From positions 6,808,873-6,872,872 of the forward strand of contig NZ_CP039690.1 of assembly GCF_005144885.1 (NCBI RefSeq): DNA of 64,000 nt, given 5' to 3'. The stretch comes from Phreatobacter stygius (GTDB lineage: Bacteria; Pseudomonadota; Alphaproteobacteria; Rhizobiales; Phreatobacteraceae). The translations under genes and the position numbers were made by a program. The notes beneath the pieces are model-generated. The model did no database searches and was not told the DNA's origin. It saw only the letters and a program-made list of their open reading frames with translations. Below, in pieces: positions 26,888-33,887 of the stretch (its first letter is position 1; the number at the start of each line of letters is the position of its first letter).

Positions 26888-27983
26888 TGGAACCGCCCTG
26901 GATGATCGGCAAGACGGCGGCGGCCACCCGCGACTGGCGGCGGCTTCGCGCCCGCCCGGCAAGCCGGTGCAACATCTGCTCGACGCGTCGCATGTTGCGG
27001 CGCGGTTCGGTGGCCCGGTAAAGCCGCTTCAGCGCGCCGGCCATGAAGGCGTCGACCAGCACGACATGCACATAACTCTTGCGCGCCACCGCCGGCGTAT
27101 TGCCCAGGCGCTCGGACACCACGCGCATGACCTCGGCGAGCTGACGCCGCTTGGCGCGCTCCTGCGGTGCCGGCTCGACCTTGACCAGGATTTCCGCGGC
27201 CAGGACGCTGCCGGCGAGCATGCGCAGGTCCTTGGCGCTGATCGCGACGCCGGTCGCGTCGCGCAAATAGGCGTTGATATCGGCCGCGCCGATCCTGTGC
27301 ACCGTGCCGTCCTCGGCCCGATATTGCAGCATGCGGCGGCCGGGCAGCCGCATCACGGCGGACAAGGTCCTGGCCAGCGCCGCGTCTTCGATGTCGCATT
27401 CAACCGTCTTGCCGCCCTTGCCACGGAAATTCAGCCGGATCCCGCCGCCTGTCAGTCTGACGTCGCGTTTCAGCAAGGTCGCGGCCCCTCGCCCGCCATT
27501 GGCGCGCGCATAGGCGTCGCCGCCGACCCGGATAGAGGTACGGTCGATCAAGGCCACCGCCAGGGCCAGCACCATGCGTCGGCCGACGCCTGGAAGGGCG
27601 AGGTCGCGGCGCATGGCGGCGCGCAGCCGCGGCAGGGCATCGGCGACCCCCGCCAGCCGCCTGGCCTTGCGCGCCTCACGAACCACCTCCCAATCCCGGT
27701 GATAGCGATATTGCAGGCGGCCCGCTTCGTCGCGGCCGACCGCCTGGAGATGCGCGTTCGGATCGGACGAAATCCTGACGTCCTCATAGGCCGGAGGCAC
27801 GGCGAGCGACCGGATGCGGGCGAGGATCGTTGCCTTGGTGATGTGCTCGCCGGTCTCGTCGCGATAGCTGAAGCCGCGCCCCGACCGCAGGCGCCTGATG
27901 GTCAGGCCCTGGCGTCCGGCGGTGGTCAGCCGCCCCGCCCGGCTCTTGGCGGACACGTCTGGACGATCGCGCTCATCGGTCAT
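26865..27983 (-). CDS. DNA topoisomerase IB (poxvirus-like)
   Basis: 372 residues from the ATG at 27981-27983. The N-terminal domain includes RRLRSGRGFSYRD and IRSLAVPPAYEDVRIS. The catalytic part contains the conserved Arg/Lys set in SIRVGGDAYARANGGRGAAT, the SAKDLRMLAGSV segment and the nucleophile Tyr in VARKSYVHVVL. Bacterial type IB enzymes relax supercoils through a 3'-phosphotyrosyl intermediate. They often accompany stress or repair genes, in keeping with Ku and LigD nearby. I saw no EcfG-like site directly upstream. Confidence 0.9.
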   Translation of the reverse strand: MTDERDRPDVSAKSRAGRLTTAGRQGLTIRRLRSGRGFSYRDETGEHITKATILARIRSLAVPPAYEDVRISSDPNAHLQAVGRDEAGRLQYRYHRDWEVVREARKARRLAGVADALPRLRAAMRRDLALPGVGRRMVLALAVALIDRTSIRVGGDAYARANGGRGAATLLKRDVRLTGGGIRLNFRGKGGKTVECDIEDAALARTLSAVMRLPGRRMLQYRAEDGTVHRIGAADINAYLRDATGVAISAKDLRMLAGSVLAAEILVKVEPAPQERAKRRQLAEVMRVVSERLGNTPAVARKSYVHVVLVDAFMAGALKRLYRATEPRRNMRRVEQMLHRLAGRARSRRQSRVAAAVLPIIQGGSNGSRPAP

Positions 27984-28020
27984 TACGGCGTTCCATCTGT
28001 CTCGATCCCGGCCCAAATGA

Positions 28021-28055
28021 CGGCCGCCGGCGTGCTGCGGGCACGCCGGCGGCCG
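28021..28055. terminator. Strong GC hairpin after CsbD gene
   Basis: A perfect 15-bp stem (starting CGGCCGCCGGCGTGC) with five-base loop TGCGG, downstream of the leftward CsbD gene and upstream of topoisomerase IB. The T-run is poor. Confidence 0.55.
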
Positions 28056-28099
28056 ATCGAACGGTTGCTCTACGACCGAACGGGCTCAGACCTCGGGCC

Positions 28100-28291
28100 T
28101 CAGGCCTTGTCGACGACCTTCTTGATGGCGTCCTTGGCCTTGCCGACAGCCTGCTGAGCCTCGCCCTTGCGCTCCTGCATGGCGCCCTTGACCTGCATTT
28201 CGGTATTGCCGATCGCCTTGCCGGCGGCCTGCTTCACATTGCCCGCGGCTTCGTTGGCGAGGCCTTTGATCTTGTCGGAGGTGCTGCCCAT
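28100..28291 (-). CDS. CsbD-family stress protein
   Basis: 63 residues with AAGGACG as ribosome site. It begins MGSTSDKIKGLANEAAGNVK and has the CsbD pattern of amphipathic Gly/Ala/Lys-rich repeats (VKGAMQERKGEAQQAVGKAK). CsbD proteins are small, hydrophilic and induced by general stress in many bacteria; their mechanism is unknown. An exact EcfG promoter lies 50 bases upstream, consistent with that regulation. Confidence 0.9.
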   Translation of the reverse strand: MGSTSDKIKGLANEAAGNVKQAAGKAIGNTEMQVKGAMQERKGEAQQAVGKAKDAIKKVVDKA

Positions 28292-28340
28292 TGTCGGTCG
28301 TCCTTCTGATCTGACGCGGCCTGATCGCCGCTCCCGATAG

Positions 28341-28366
28341 AACGGCCCGGCACCGGTTTTGGTTCC
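28341..28366 (-). promoter_or_regulatory. EcfG promoter (exact) before csbD-like gene
   Basis: On the minus strand: GGAAC, 17-base spacer, CGTT, ending 49 bases before the start at 28291. Confidence 0.75.
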
Positions 28367-28433
28367 GCCGTTGCGCGCGACGCAGCCTGCCCGAGCGCCT
28401 GCGCAAGCCTTGCCGCCGCCATCCGGATGCAGA

Positions 28434-28458
28434 ACGGGCCGCCTTGATGGCGGCCCGT
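28434..28458. terminator. Hairpin after the 17M-like gene
   Basis: A perfect 10-bp stem (ACGGGCCGCC with GGCGGCCCGT) and five-base loop, 32 bases past the leftward stop at 28490. No clear T-run. Confidence 0.5.
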
Positions 28459-28489
28459 CGACGTCACGATGGATCCGGTCCCGGCCGGC

Positions 28490-29053
28490 TCAGATCGGAT
28501 CGTTCGGATAGCGTCCGCTCCAGCCCTCGTCGCGCCATGTCCGATCCCGTTCGGCGAGACTGTAGGAGCCGCTATCGAGCACCGCCTTGATGCGGTTGCG
28601 ATCGGCATCGGGGACACGGGCGTTGACCAGCGTGCCGCCGCGCCGAACACCCTCGGCATAGGCATGGGCATCACGCTCGTCGACGCCGGAACCGACCAGC
28701 GCCCCGACAATGCCGCCGGCAACGCCGACCGCCGTCGCGCCGACCAGGGTGGAGGCAAGCCAGCCCGCCGCAACCACCGGGCCGAGGCCCGGAATGGCAA
28801 TGATGCCGAGACCGGCGAGCAGGCCGCCCGCCGCACCGGCCATCACGCCGAGGCCGGCGCCGGTGCCGGCGCCGTCAGCGGCCTCGGACGTGCCGGGATA
28901 ACGATAGTCCGCATAGCCTGCCCGGTCGGCGCCGGCGTCGTTCGACACCAGGCTGATGTCGTTGGCGGGCACGCCCGCTGCCTTGACCCGCTCGACCGCG
29001 GCCGTGGCGTCGCCATAGGTGTCGTAAATCGCTGAAACCGTTGTGGTCATCAT
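28490..29053 (-). CDS. General stress protein 17M/YflT-like with glycine-zipper core
   Basis: 187 residues. Two adjacent ATGs follow CAGGAGACG; the second (29050) has the better spacing. The N-terminal ~45 residues (VSAIYDTYGDATAAVERVKA, then GVPANDISLVSND) match the YflT/17M-type stress domain. The middle is a hydrophobic, Gly-rich stretch (GAGLGVMAGAAGGLLAGLGI, GGIVGALVGSGVDE) like glycine-zipper membrane segments. The C-terminus is polar. It is 36 bases downstream of the PepSY-like gene on the same strand, so both are probably driven by the exact EcfG promoter at 29434-29459. Confidence 0.8.
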   Translation of the reverse strand: MMTTTVSAIYDTYGDATAAVERVKAAGVPANDISLVSNDAGADRAGYADYRYPGTSEAADGAGTGAGLGVMAGAAGGLLAGLGIIAIPGLGPVVAAGWLASTLVGATAVGVAGGIVGALVGSGVDERDAHAYAEGVRRGGTLVNARVPDADRNRIKAVLDSGSYSLAERDRTWRDEGWSGRYPNDPI

Positions 29054-29089
29054 CGTCTCCTGAACTGTCTGAAGCCCGCAGACCGGGCG

Positions 29090-29401
29090 TTATTCGGCGC
29101 GGACATTGCCGCGGAAATCGACGCCGACGGTGACGGCGGCACCATTGCGCGTCGCCCGGCCGCGCCAGATGCCCTGGTCGTCTTTCTTCAATTCGCCGAT
29201 GCCGGTGACGCCGGCCTGTTCGAGGCGCGCGCGGGCCTGGCCTTCGGTGAAACTGTTGGCGCCGGATTCGAGCGCGGTCGCGTTGATGGCCGCCGGCGGC
29301 GTCGGCGCCGTCGTGCCGGTGGTTGCCGGCGCGGTCTGGGCGGCGGCGGCGCTGATCGCGGCGATCGACAGCGCCACGGCGGTGAAGGTCTTTCGGAACA
29401 T
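29090..29401 (-). CDS. Small secreted PepSY-like protein
   Basis: 103 residues from the ATG at 29399-29401, with CCAGGAGAC upstream. A signal peptide (MFRKTFTAVALSIAAISAAA) and an Ala/Thr/Pro-rich linker precede a single domain of about 55 residues: FTEGQARARLEQAGVTGIGE, then GIWRGRATRNGAAVTVGVDF. That helix-plus-sheet pattern is PepSY-like. Such small periplasmic proteins may inhibit proteases or bind envelope components. The exact EcfG promoter upstream implies induction by general stress. Confidence 0.7.
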   Translation of the reverse strand: MFRKTFTAVALSIAAISAAAAQTAPATTGTTAPTPPAAINATALESGANSFTEGQARARLEQAGVTGIGELKKDDQGIWRGRATRNGAAVTVGVDFRGNVRAE

Positions 29402-29433
29402 CGCTTGTCTCCTGGCTTTGGGTGTGCCTGGAG

Positions 29434-29459
29434 AACGTGTCGTCAGCGGTAACGGTTCC
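29434..29459 (-). promoter_or_regulatory. EcfG promoter (exact) before PepSY-like/17M-like operon
   Basis: On the minus strand: GGAAC, 17-base spacer, CGTT, ending 32 bases before the start at 29401. Confidence 0.75.
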
Positions 29460-29517
29460 GGCCCGCCGCACAATCGCGCCGCCGATCGACGGGCCCGGAC
29501 AAAAAAGCCGCCGGTCG

Positions 29518-29542
29518 GGAACGCCTCGCTCCGCCATTGGTT
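29518..29542 (+). promoter_or_regulatory. EcfG-like promoter before the 89-residue protein
   Basis: GGAAC, 16-base spacer, GGTT (one mismatch), ending 38 bases before the start at 29581. It is divergent from the exact site at 29434. Confidence 0.55.
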
Positions 29543-29580
29543 TTGTCTGTCAATTGGTCCCATCAGACTCAGGAGGCCGG

Positions 29581-29850
29581 ATGGCTGAGATATCCCTGTT
29601 CGAACCTCTGGAAGTCCAACCCGAAGACCTCGGCGAATTCGAGAAGCGCTTTCTGCTCGATGTCGCCGCTGGCGTTGTCCGGGTGGTCGATGCCGCGACG
29701 ATCGGCAAGATGAAGAGCTACGGCCTGATCGTCGTGCTGAACCGCCATGTCAGGCTGACCGAGCGCGGCCACCTGTTCTGCAGGTCCTATACCGTCAAGC
29801 GGCCGGCCTTCGCCGACAGCACCGGCAAGGCGGTCCGAACGCCGCGCTGA
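29581..29850 (+). CDS. Hypothetical small cytoplasmic protein
   Basis: 89 residues from the ATG at 29581, with AGGAGG upstream. The sequence MAEISLFEPLEVQPEDLGEF followed by an alpha/beta pattern (IGKMKSYGLIVVLNRHVRLT) has no signal peptide or membrane segment. I do not recognise a family. The EcfG-like promoter and the DUF3008 gene 63 bases downstream on the same strand suggest a stress operon. Confidence 0.65.
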   Translation: MAEISLFEPLEVQPEDLGEFEKRFLLDVAAGVVRVVDAATIGKMKSYGLIVVLNRHVRLTERGHLFCRSYTVKRPAFADSTGKAVRTPR

Positions 29851-29913
29851 AGCGGCATCGCCTGCGCGTCGCCGGCCACCGGCCGGCGGGCCGCCGAGCG
29901 TCAGGAGGCACCC

Positions 29914-30102
29914 ATGCCGGCAAAATCCAAGGCACAGCAGAAGGCCGCCGGCGCCGCGCTGGCCGCCAAGCGCGGCGACATCAGCAAAAGCGAACTGAAA
30001 GGCGCCTCCAGGTCGATGGCCAGGTCGATGAGCGAGAAGGAACTCCACGACATGACCTCGACCAAGCGCAAGGGCAAACCGGAACACGTGTCGAAATCGT
30101 AA
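29914..30102 (+). CDS. DUF3008 small basic protein
   Basis: 62 residues with CAGGAGGCACCC before the ATG. The sequence MPAKSKAQQKAAGAALAAKR, then ISKSELKGASRSM and ELHDMTSTKRKGKPEHV, is the whole DUF3008 domain. These Lys-rich cytoplasmic proteins are widespread in Alphaproteobacteria and have no known function. It probably shares the upstream stress promoter at 29518. Confidence 0.88.
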   Translation: MPAKSKAQQKAAGAALAAKRGDISKSELKGASRSMARSMSEKELHDMTSTKRKGKPEHVSKS

Positions 30103-30139
30103 TCGGGTGGCCGGAAGCGGGCCGGCGCGATCGCAAGAC

Positions 30140-30164
30140 GGAACCCGGCCGACGGCGCGGCGTT
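30140..30164 (+). promoter_or_regulatory. EcfG promoter (exact) before a truncated gene
   Basis: GGAAC, 16-base spacer, CGTT. It is 31 bases before the ATG at 30196 of the remnant described there. Confidence 0.65.
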
Positions 30165-30195
30165 TGCCTTGAGGCCGGCCGCCCGGGAGGTCCCG

Positions 30196-30290
30196 ATGTC
30201 GTTGTCGTCGAGATTTTCCAGCATTGCCGGCGCGGTCGCCCGCGCCTCCGGTCCGCCGGCCGTCTTCATCGCGGCCGCGGCAAGATCCGC
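30196..30290 (+). pseudogene. 5' remnant of a low-affinity iron permease-like gene
   Basis: An ATG with GGGAGG upstream and an exact EcfG promoter opens a frame reading MSLSSRFSSIAGAVARASGP then PAVFIAAA. This resembles the first ~28 residues of small low-affinity iron permease-family proteins (FxRFAxxxARAxGxPxxFxxA). After that the resemblance ends: the membrane segments are missing and the frame only runs antisense through Ku. The remainder was probably deleted. The family identification rests on a short segment and memory of the family. Confidence 0.45.
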
Positions 30291-30336
30291 GCAAGACGAT
30301 TTCGCTTGGCGCGCGGCGCGCCGACGCACCCCGCGT

Positions 30337-31167
30337 TCAACTGCGTTTCGGCCCGCCCCTGGGGGCCGATGTCCGCTCCGATTGCAGGCTTTTCTTCAGC
30401 GCGTCGAACAGGTTGACCACATTGCCCGGGCGCTCGGCGGCACTGCTCACGGCCGCCGTCCCGGCCTTTGCCCGCTTGGGCTTCTTTTTCGACCGGATCA
30501 GCTGCAACAATTGGTCCTGGATCGGATCCTTGACCATGCCCGGATCCCAGTCCGCGGTTCGCTGGGCGATGACCTTCTTGATCATGCCCATCAGCGCGGT
30601 GTCCGGCTTGGCCGTCCTGATCCCTGCGAAATAATCCTTGTCGTCGCGCACCTCGTCGCCATAACGCAGCGTCCACAGCACGATGCCGGAATCGCGCGGT
30701 TCCAGCATCACCGCGCGCTCCCGCCGATAGAGAACCAGCCGCGAAATGCCGACCATGCCGGTCGCCGCCATGGCGTCGCGGATGACCGAATAGGCCTCCT
30801 CGCCGACCGGCTCGTTGGGCACCAGGTAATGCGGCTTGTCCTGGTAGATCCAGGCAATGGAATCGCGTTCGACAAAGGTGTCGATGTCGATCGTGCGGGT
30901 GCTCTCCAGCGCCACGTCTTCCAGCTCGTCGTCTTCCAGCATGACATAGTCGTCGGCGCCGGTCTGATAACCCTTGACCTCATTGTCCTCAGCCACCGGC
31001 TTGCCGGTGACCGCATCGACGTAGCGGCTCTCGACCCGATGGCCGGTGGCGCGGTTGAGCGTATGAAAGCGCACCTTCTCGCCTTCCGTGGTCGCCGGCA
31101 GCATCGCGACCGGACAGGTGACCAGAGACAGTTTCAGATAGCCCTTCCAGAACGATCGGGGTGCCAT
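30337..31167 (-). CDS. ku: Ku-type NHEJ DNA end-binding protein (copy 1)
   Basis: 276 residues from the ATG at 31165-31167, preceded by GAGG. Bacterial Ku signature is complete: RSFWKGYLKLSLVTCPVAML, the HTLNRATGHRVESRYVDAVT segment, TIDIDTFVERDSIAWIYQDK, and a C-terminal LLQLIRSKKKPKRAK basic tail. Ku rings bind broken DNA ends and recruit LigD, which is encoded at 37366. It is divergent from a second Ku gene, with exact EcfG promoters for each in the 151-base gap. Confidence 0.93.
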   Translation of the reverse strand: MAPRSFWKGYLKLSLVTCPVAMLPATTEGEKVRFHTLNRATGHRVESRYVDAVTGKPVAEDNEVKGYQTGADDYVMLEDDELEDVALESTRTIDIDTFVERDSIAWIYQDKPHYLVPNEPVGEEAYSVIRDAMAATGMVGISRLVLYRRERAVMLEPRDSGIVLWTLRYGDEVRDDKDYFAGIRTAKPDTALMGMIKKVIAQRTADWDPGMVKDPIQDQLLQLIRSKKKPKRAKAGTAAVSSAAERPGNVVNLFDALKKSLQSERTSAPRGGPKRS

Positions 31168-31214
31168 GATCAGCCTCGATGCCGGCCGGCGAAGCGCCGC
31201 CGCGATCTGTGACC

Positions 31215-31239
31215 AACGCCTGCGGCGCGCGGCGGTTCC
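31215..31239 (-). promoter_or_regulatory. EcfG promoter (exact) for Ku copy 1
   Basis: On the minus strand: GGAAC, 16-base spacer, CGTT, ending 47 bases before the start at 31167. Confidence 0.8.
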
Positions 31240-31247
31240 CTCGCCCC

Positions 31248-31272
31248 GGAACATCGCGGCGGCGCGGGCGTT
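31248..31272 (+). promoter_or_regulatory. EcfG promoter (exact) for Ku copy 2
   Basis: GGAAC, 16-base spacer, CGTT, ending 46 bases before the start at 31319. The two Ku promoters are back to back, eight bases apart. Confidence 0.8.
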
Positions 31273-31280
31273 GGGTTTGG

Positions 31281-31306
31281 CAAGTCATGTGGTGTCAAGT
31301 CATGTG
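31281..31306 (+). repeat. Direct repeat in Ku copy 2 leader
   Basis: CAAGTCATGTGG occurs twice, 14 bases apart, in the 5' leader between promoter and start codon. Confidence 0.6.
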
Positions 31307-31318
31307 GAGTGCTGCGTC

Positions 31319-32245
31319 ATGCCCTTGCCCAGAGCCAACTGGAAAGGCCATCTGAAGATCGGCGAGCTGAACTGCGCCGTGGCCCTGTTCTCCGCCGCCT
31401 TGGCCTCGGAGCGGATCGCCTTCCACATCCTCAATCGCAAGACCGGCAACCGCATCCGCCGGGAATTCATCGATCCGGCGACCGGCAAGCCGGTCGATCG
31501 CGATGATCAGGTCAAGGGTTACGAGGTCTCGCCCGACGACTATGTCGTTCTGGAGCCGGACGAAGTGGCGAGCGTCGTGCCGGACAGCGACAAGACGCTG
31601 GCGATCAAATCCTTCATTCCTTGCGACCAGGTCGACACCGTCTATTTCGACAAGCCTTATTATCTCGCTCCAGCGAACGCGATGGCGGATGACGCCTTTG
31701 CGGTGCTGCGCGACGGCATGGCGACCGGCAAGGTCGTGGCGCTTGCCCGGGCCATCCTGTTCCGGCGCGTGCGGACGCTGCTGATCCGGCCGGAGGGTAC
31801 CGGCCTGATCGCCCATACACTGAAATTCGACTATGAGATCCGGCCGGCGAAAGAGGCCTTCGACGACATCCCCGAGTTGAAGATCAAGGGCGAGATGCTC
31901 GATCTCGCCAAACACATCATCACGACCAAGAAGGGCCACTTCGACCCGGCAACCTTCGAAGACCGCTACGAGGCGGCGGTCGCCGACCTGGTGCGCGCGA
32001 AGATGGAGGGCCGTCCGGCCAAGCGCCGTCGCGCACCAGCCGAGGCCAAGGTCGTCGACCTCATGGAAGCGCTGCGCGCCAGCGCCGGGGCCAAGGCGCC
32101 GGCCCGCCGCGCGACAGCCGCCGGTGGCCGAGCCACGGCGGCCAAACCCAAGGCGACGTCCAAGCCCAAGACAACAGCCAAACCCAAGACAACAGCCAAA
32201 CCCAACACAAAGATGCCGCGGAGCCGAGTCAAAAAAGCCGGCTAA
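31319..32245 (+). CDS. ku: Ku-type NHEJ DNA end-binding protein (copy 2)
   Basis: 308 residues from the ATG at 31319. The Ku core is present: PRANWKGHLKIGELNCAVAL, AFHILNRKTGNR (as FHILNRKTGNRIRREF) and TLAIKSFIPCDQVDTVYFDK. The C-terminus is longer than in copy 1 and ends in an Ala/Lys/Pro tail with KTTAKPKTTAKPNT-like repeats, encoded by a short tandem DNA repeat near 32160-32210. Such basic tails in bacterial Ku affect DNA and LigD binding. The two Ku proteins are clearly diverged paralogues and may form a heterodimer. Confidence 0.93.
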   Translation: MPLPRANWKGHLKIGELNCAVALFSAALASERIAFHILNRKTGNRIRREFIDPATGKPVDRDDQVKGYEVSPDDYVVLEPDEVASVVPDSDKTLAIKSFIPCDQVDTVYFDKPYYLAPANAMADDAFAVLRDGMATGKVVALARAILFRRVRTLLIRPEGTGLIAHTLKFDYEIRPAKEAFDDIPELKIKGEMLDLAKHIITTKKGHFDPATFEDRYEAAVADLVRAKMEGRPAKRRRAPAEAKVVDLMEALRASAGAKAPARRATAAGGRATAAKPKATSKPKTTAKPKTTAKPNTKMPRSRVKKAG

Positions 32246-32265
32246 GGGTCAAGGGGCCGGATTTC

Positions 32266-32290
32266 GGAACCAATCCCGGCAGGCGGCGTT
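32266..32290 (+). promoter_or_regulatory. EcfG promoter (exact) before the Gly-rich secreted protein
   Basis: GGAAC, 16-base spacer, CGTT, ending 93 bases before the start at 32384. Confidence 0.65.
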
Positions 32291-32383
32291 CAGGCACTAC
32301 CAGCCAGTGCAGGACAAACCGTTCCTGACCGCCCCCGCGCCCGGCGCGCGGGCTCCTTTTGGCTGAGCCCAAGGACACGCACC

Positions 32384-33130
32384 ATGACGACAATGACGTT
32401 TCGAGGTCTGGTCAGTCTCGCGGCTTTGACCGTGCTGGTGATCGCTCCGCCAAGTCCGGCCTGGTCAGGCATGCTGAGCGGTCTGCCGCAACTGGGACTG
32501 TCGCCCGGCGGCGGCTTCGTGCCGGTCCAAATGCCCGGCCGGCCCGCGACGCCGGGTGACGCACCGGCCGTTCCGGGCGTCCCGACCGCGCCGGGCGCCC
32601 CGAGCGCCGGCGGTGGCGACCCTCAACAAGGACGCGGATCCCGCGGTGGCGGCGACGGACGCGGACCAGGCGGCGGCGGTCCCGGCGGCGGCCAGGGAGC
32701 CCAGCAAGGCGGCGGCGAAAGACGTGGCCCTGGTGCCGGCGGGCCGGGCGGCCAAGGAGGGGCACAAGGCGGCGGCCTTCCCTCGCCCGGATCGTTCAGC
32801 GGCGGCCGTGTCCGCGAGGGCGGCGATGCCGACCGCGGCGGCCGGGGTGGCCGCGGCGACGGTGATCGCGGCGGTCGTGGCGACGGCGACCGGGGCGGTC
32901 GTGGTGACGGCGACCGCGGCGGTCGTGGCAATTGGCAGCAGGGTGGCGGTGACGGCGAACGTGCCGGCCGCGGCGGCTGGGACCGCCGGGGCGACTGGGA
33001 ACGGTCCCGGCCACGCCGCTATCATGGCCGCGTCTATCGTGGTCATGACGCGCCCTATTGCTGGACGGTGAGGCGCTGGGTCGAAACGCCTTATGGCCCG
33101 CGCCGGCGCATCGTGCGGGTCTGCCGCTGA
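32384..33130 (+). CDS. Secreted glycine-rich protein with RGG repeats
   Basis: 248 residues, AAGGA ribosome site. A signal peptide (LVSLAALTVLVIAPPSPAWS) is followed by a Pro/Gly linker, a long Gly-rich region and a core of GDGDRGGRG repeated at least three times. The C-terminal ~40 residues are ordered, Tyr/Arg-rich with two Cys (HDAPYCWTVRRWVETPYG, then VRVCR). The ending resembles that of the protein at 21833. RGG repeats are common in RNA-binding proteins, but the signal peptide points to the envelope. Function unknown. Confidence 0.75.
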   Translation: MTTMTFRGLVSLAALTVLVIAPPSPAWSGMLSGLPQLGLSPGGGFVPVQMPGRPATPGDAPAVPGVPTAPGAPSAGGGDPQQGRGSRGGGDGRGPGGGGPGGGQGAQQGGGERRGPGAGGPGGQGGAQGGGLPSPGSFSGGRVREGGDADRGGRGGRGDGDRGGRGDGDRGGRGDGDRGGRGNWQQGGGDGERAGRGGWDRRGDWERSRPRRYHGRVYRGHDAPYCWTVRRWVETPYGPRRRIVRVCR

Positions 33131-33174
33131 GCACGGCCTTTCAGTTCCCCGGCCCGTTCGATCTGTCCGGGCCG

Positions 33175-33199
33175 GGAACCTCGGGTTCGGCCGTGCGTT
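33175..33199 (+). promoter_or_regulatory. EcfG promoter (exact) before PRC-barrel-like protein 1
   Basis: GGAAC, 16-base spacer, CGTT, ending 76 bases before the start at 33276. Confidence 0.65.
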
Positions 33200-33275
33200 G
33201 AGGCATTTCCACGGCCCTCGCGCTGGCGGGCGCGCGAAGGAGAGCCCGACAGCGCGCGGCAAACCGGAGACAGCA

Positions 33276-33869
33276 ATGGTGAGCAAGATCCTGATGACGG
33301 CGGCCGCGGCCCTGCTGCTGGCGGGCGGCGTTCGCGCCCAGGCGCCGGCCCCCGCGCCGGTGCCGGCCCCTGCCCCCCAGACCGCTCCGAACGTGACGCC
33401 AGCCCCCGGAGCGCCCGCGGCGCGGGCGCCGGTGCAGCCAACCACGCTCAGCCCTGGCGAAATCACCGTCACCAGCGTCCTGGGTGTCAAGATTTATGTC
33501 CCGAAGCCGGGCACGCCGGCGGCCAATGCGGCGGCCAACCGGCCGAGCGACGCGCCGATATCGCCCACTGCATCCGGCGCGCCGGCGCGCAATACGATGA
33601 TCCTGACCCTGTCGGAGACCGACTGGACCGCGCTACGCGAGCACCACGACAGCATTGGTGACGTCAACAATATCGTGCTCGACAATGGCGGCCGGGTACG
33701 CCAGGTCGTGCTCGGCGTCGGCGGTTTCCTCGGCATTGGCGAGAAGGCCGTTGCCGTCGACTGGAGCCATATCAACTGGATGCGCGATCCCAGCGGACAT
33801 TTGCTCGGCATCGTCCTGCGCACCAAGCAGCAGTTGGAAGCAGCGCCGCGATTCGTCGACCGGAGCTAG
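33276..33869 (+). CDS. Secreted PRC-barrel-like protein (paralogue 1)
   Basis: 197 residues from the ATG at 33276, with CCGGAGACAGCA upstream. A signal peptide and an Ala/Pro-rich linker precede two conserved parts: LSPGEITVTSVLGVKIYVPK and, after a second linker, a C-terminal barrel (VNNIVLDNGGRVRQVVLGVG, then AVAVDWSHINW). The spacing matches PRC-barrel proteins, here split by a linker. A paralogue with the same layout lies at 44900. Exonuclease III begins 18 bases after the stop, so the two may be co-transcribed from the stress promoter. Confidence 0.7.
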   Translation: MVSKILMTAAAALLLAGGVRAQAPAPAPVPAPAPQTAPNVTPAPGAPAARAPVQPTTLSPGEITVTSVLGVKIYVPKPGTPAANAAANRPSDAPISPTASGAPARNTMILTLSETDWTALREHHDSIGDVNNIVLDNGGRVRQVVLGVGGFLGIGEKAVAVDWSHINWMRDPSGHLLGIVLRTKQQLEAAPRFVDRS

Positions 33870-33887
33870 GCTGCTGATGCTCCGGCG

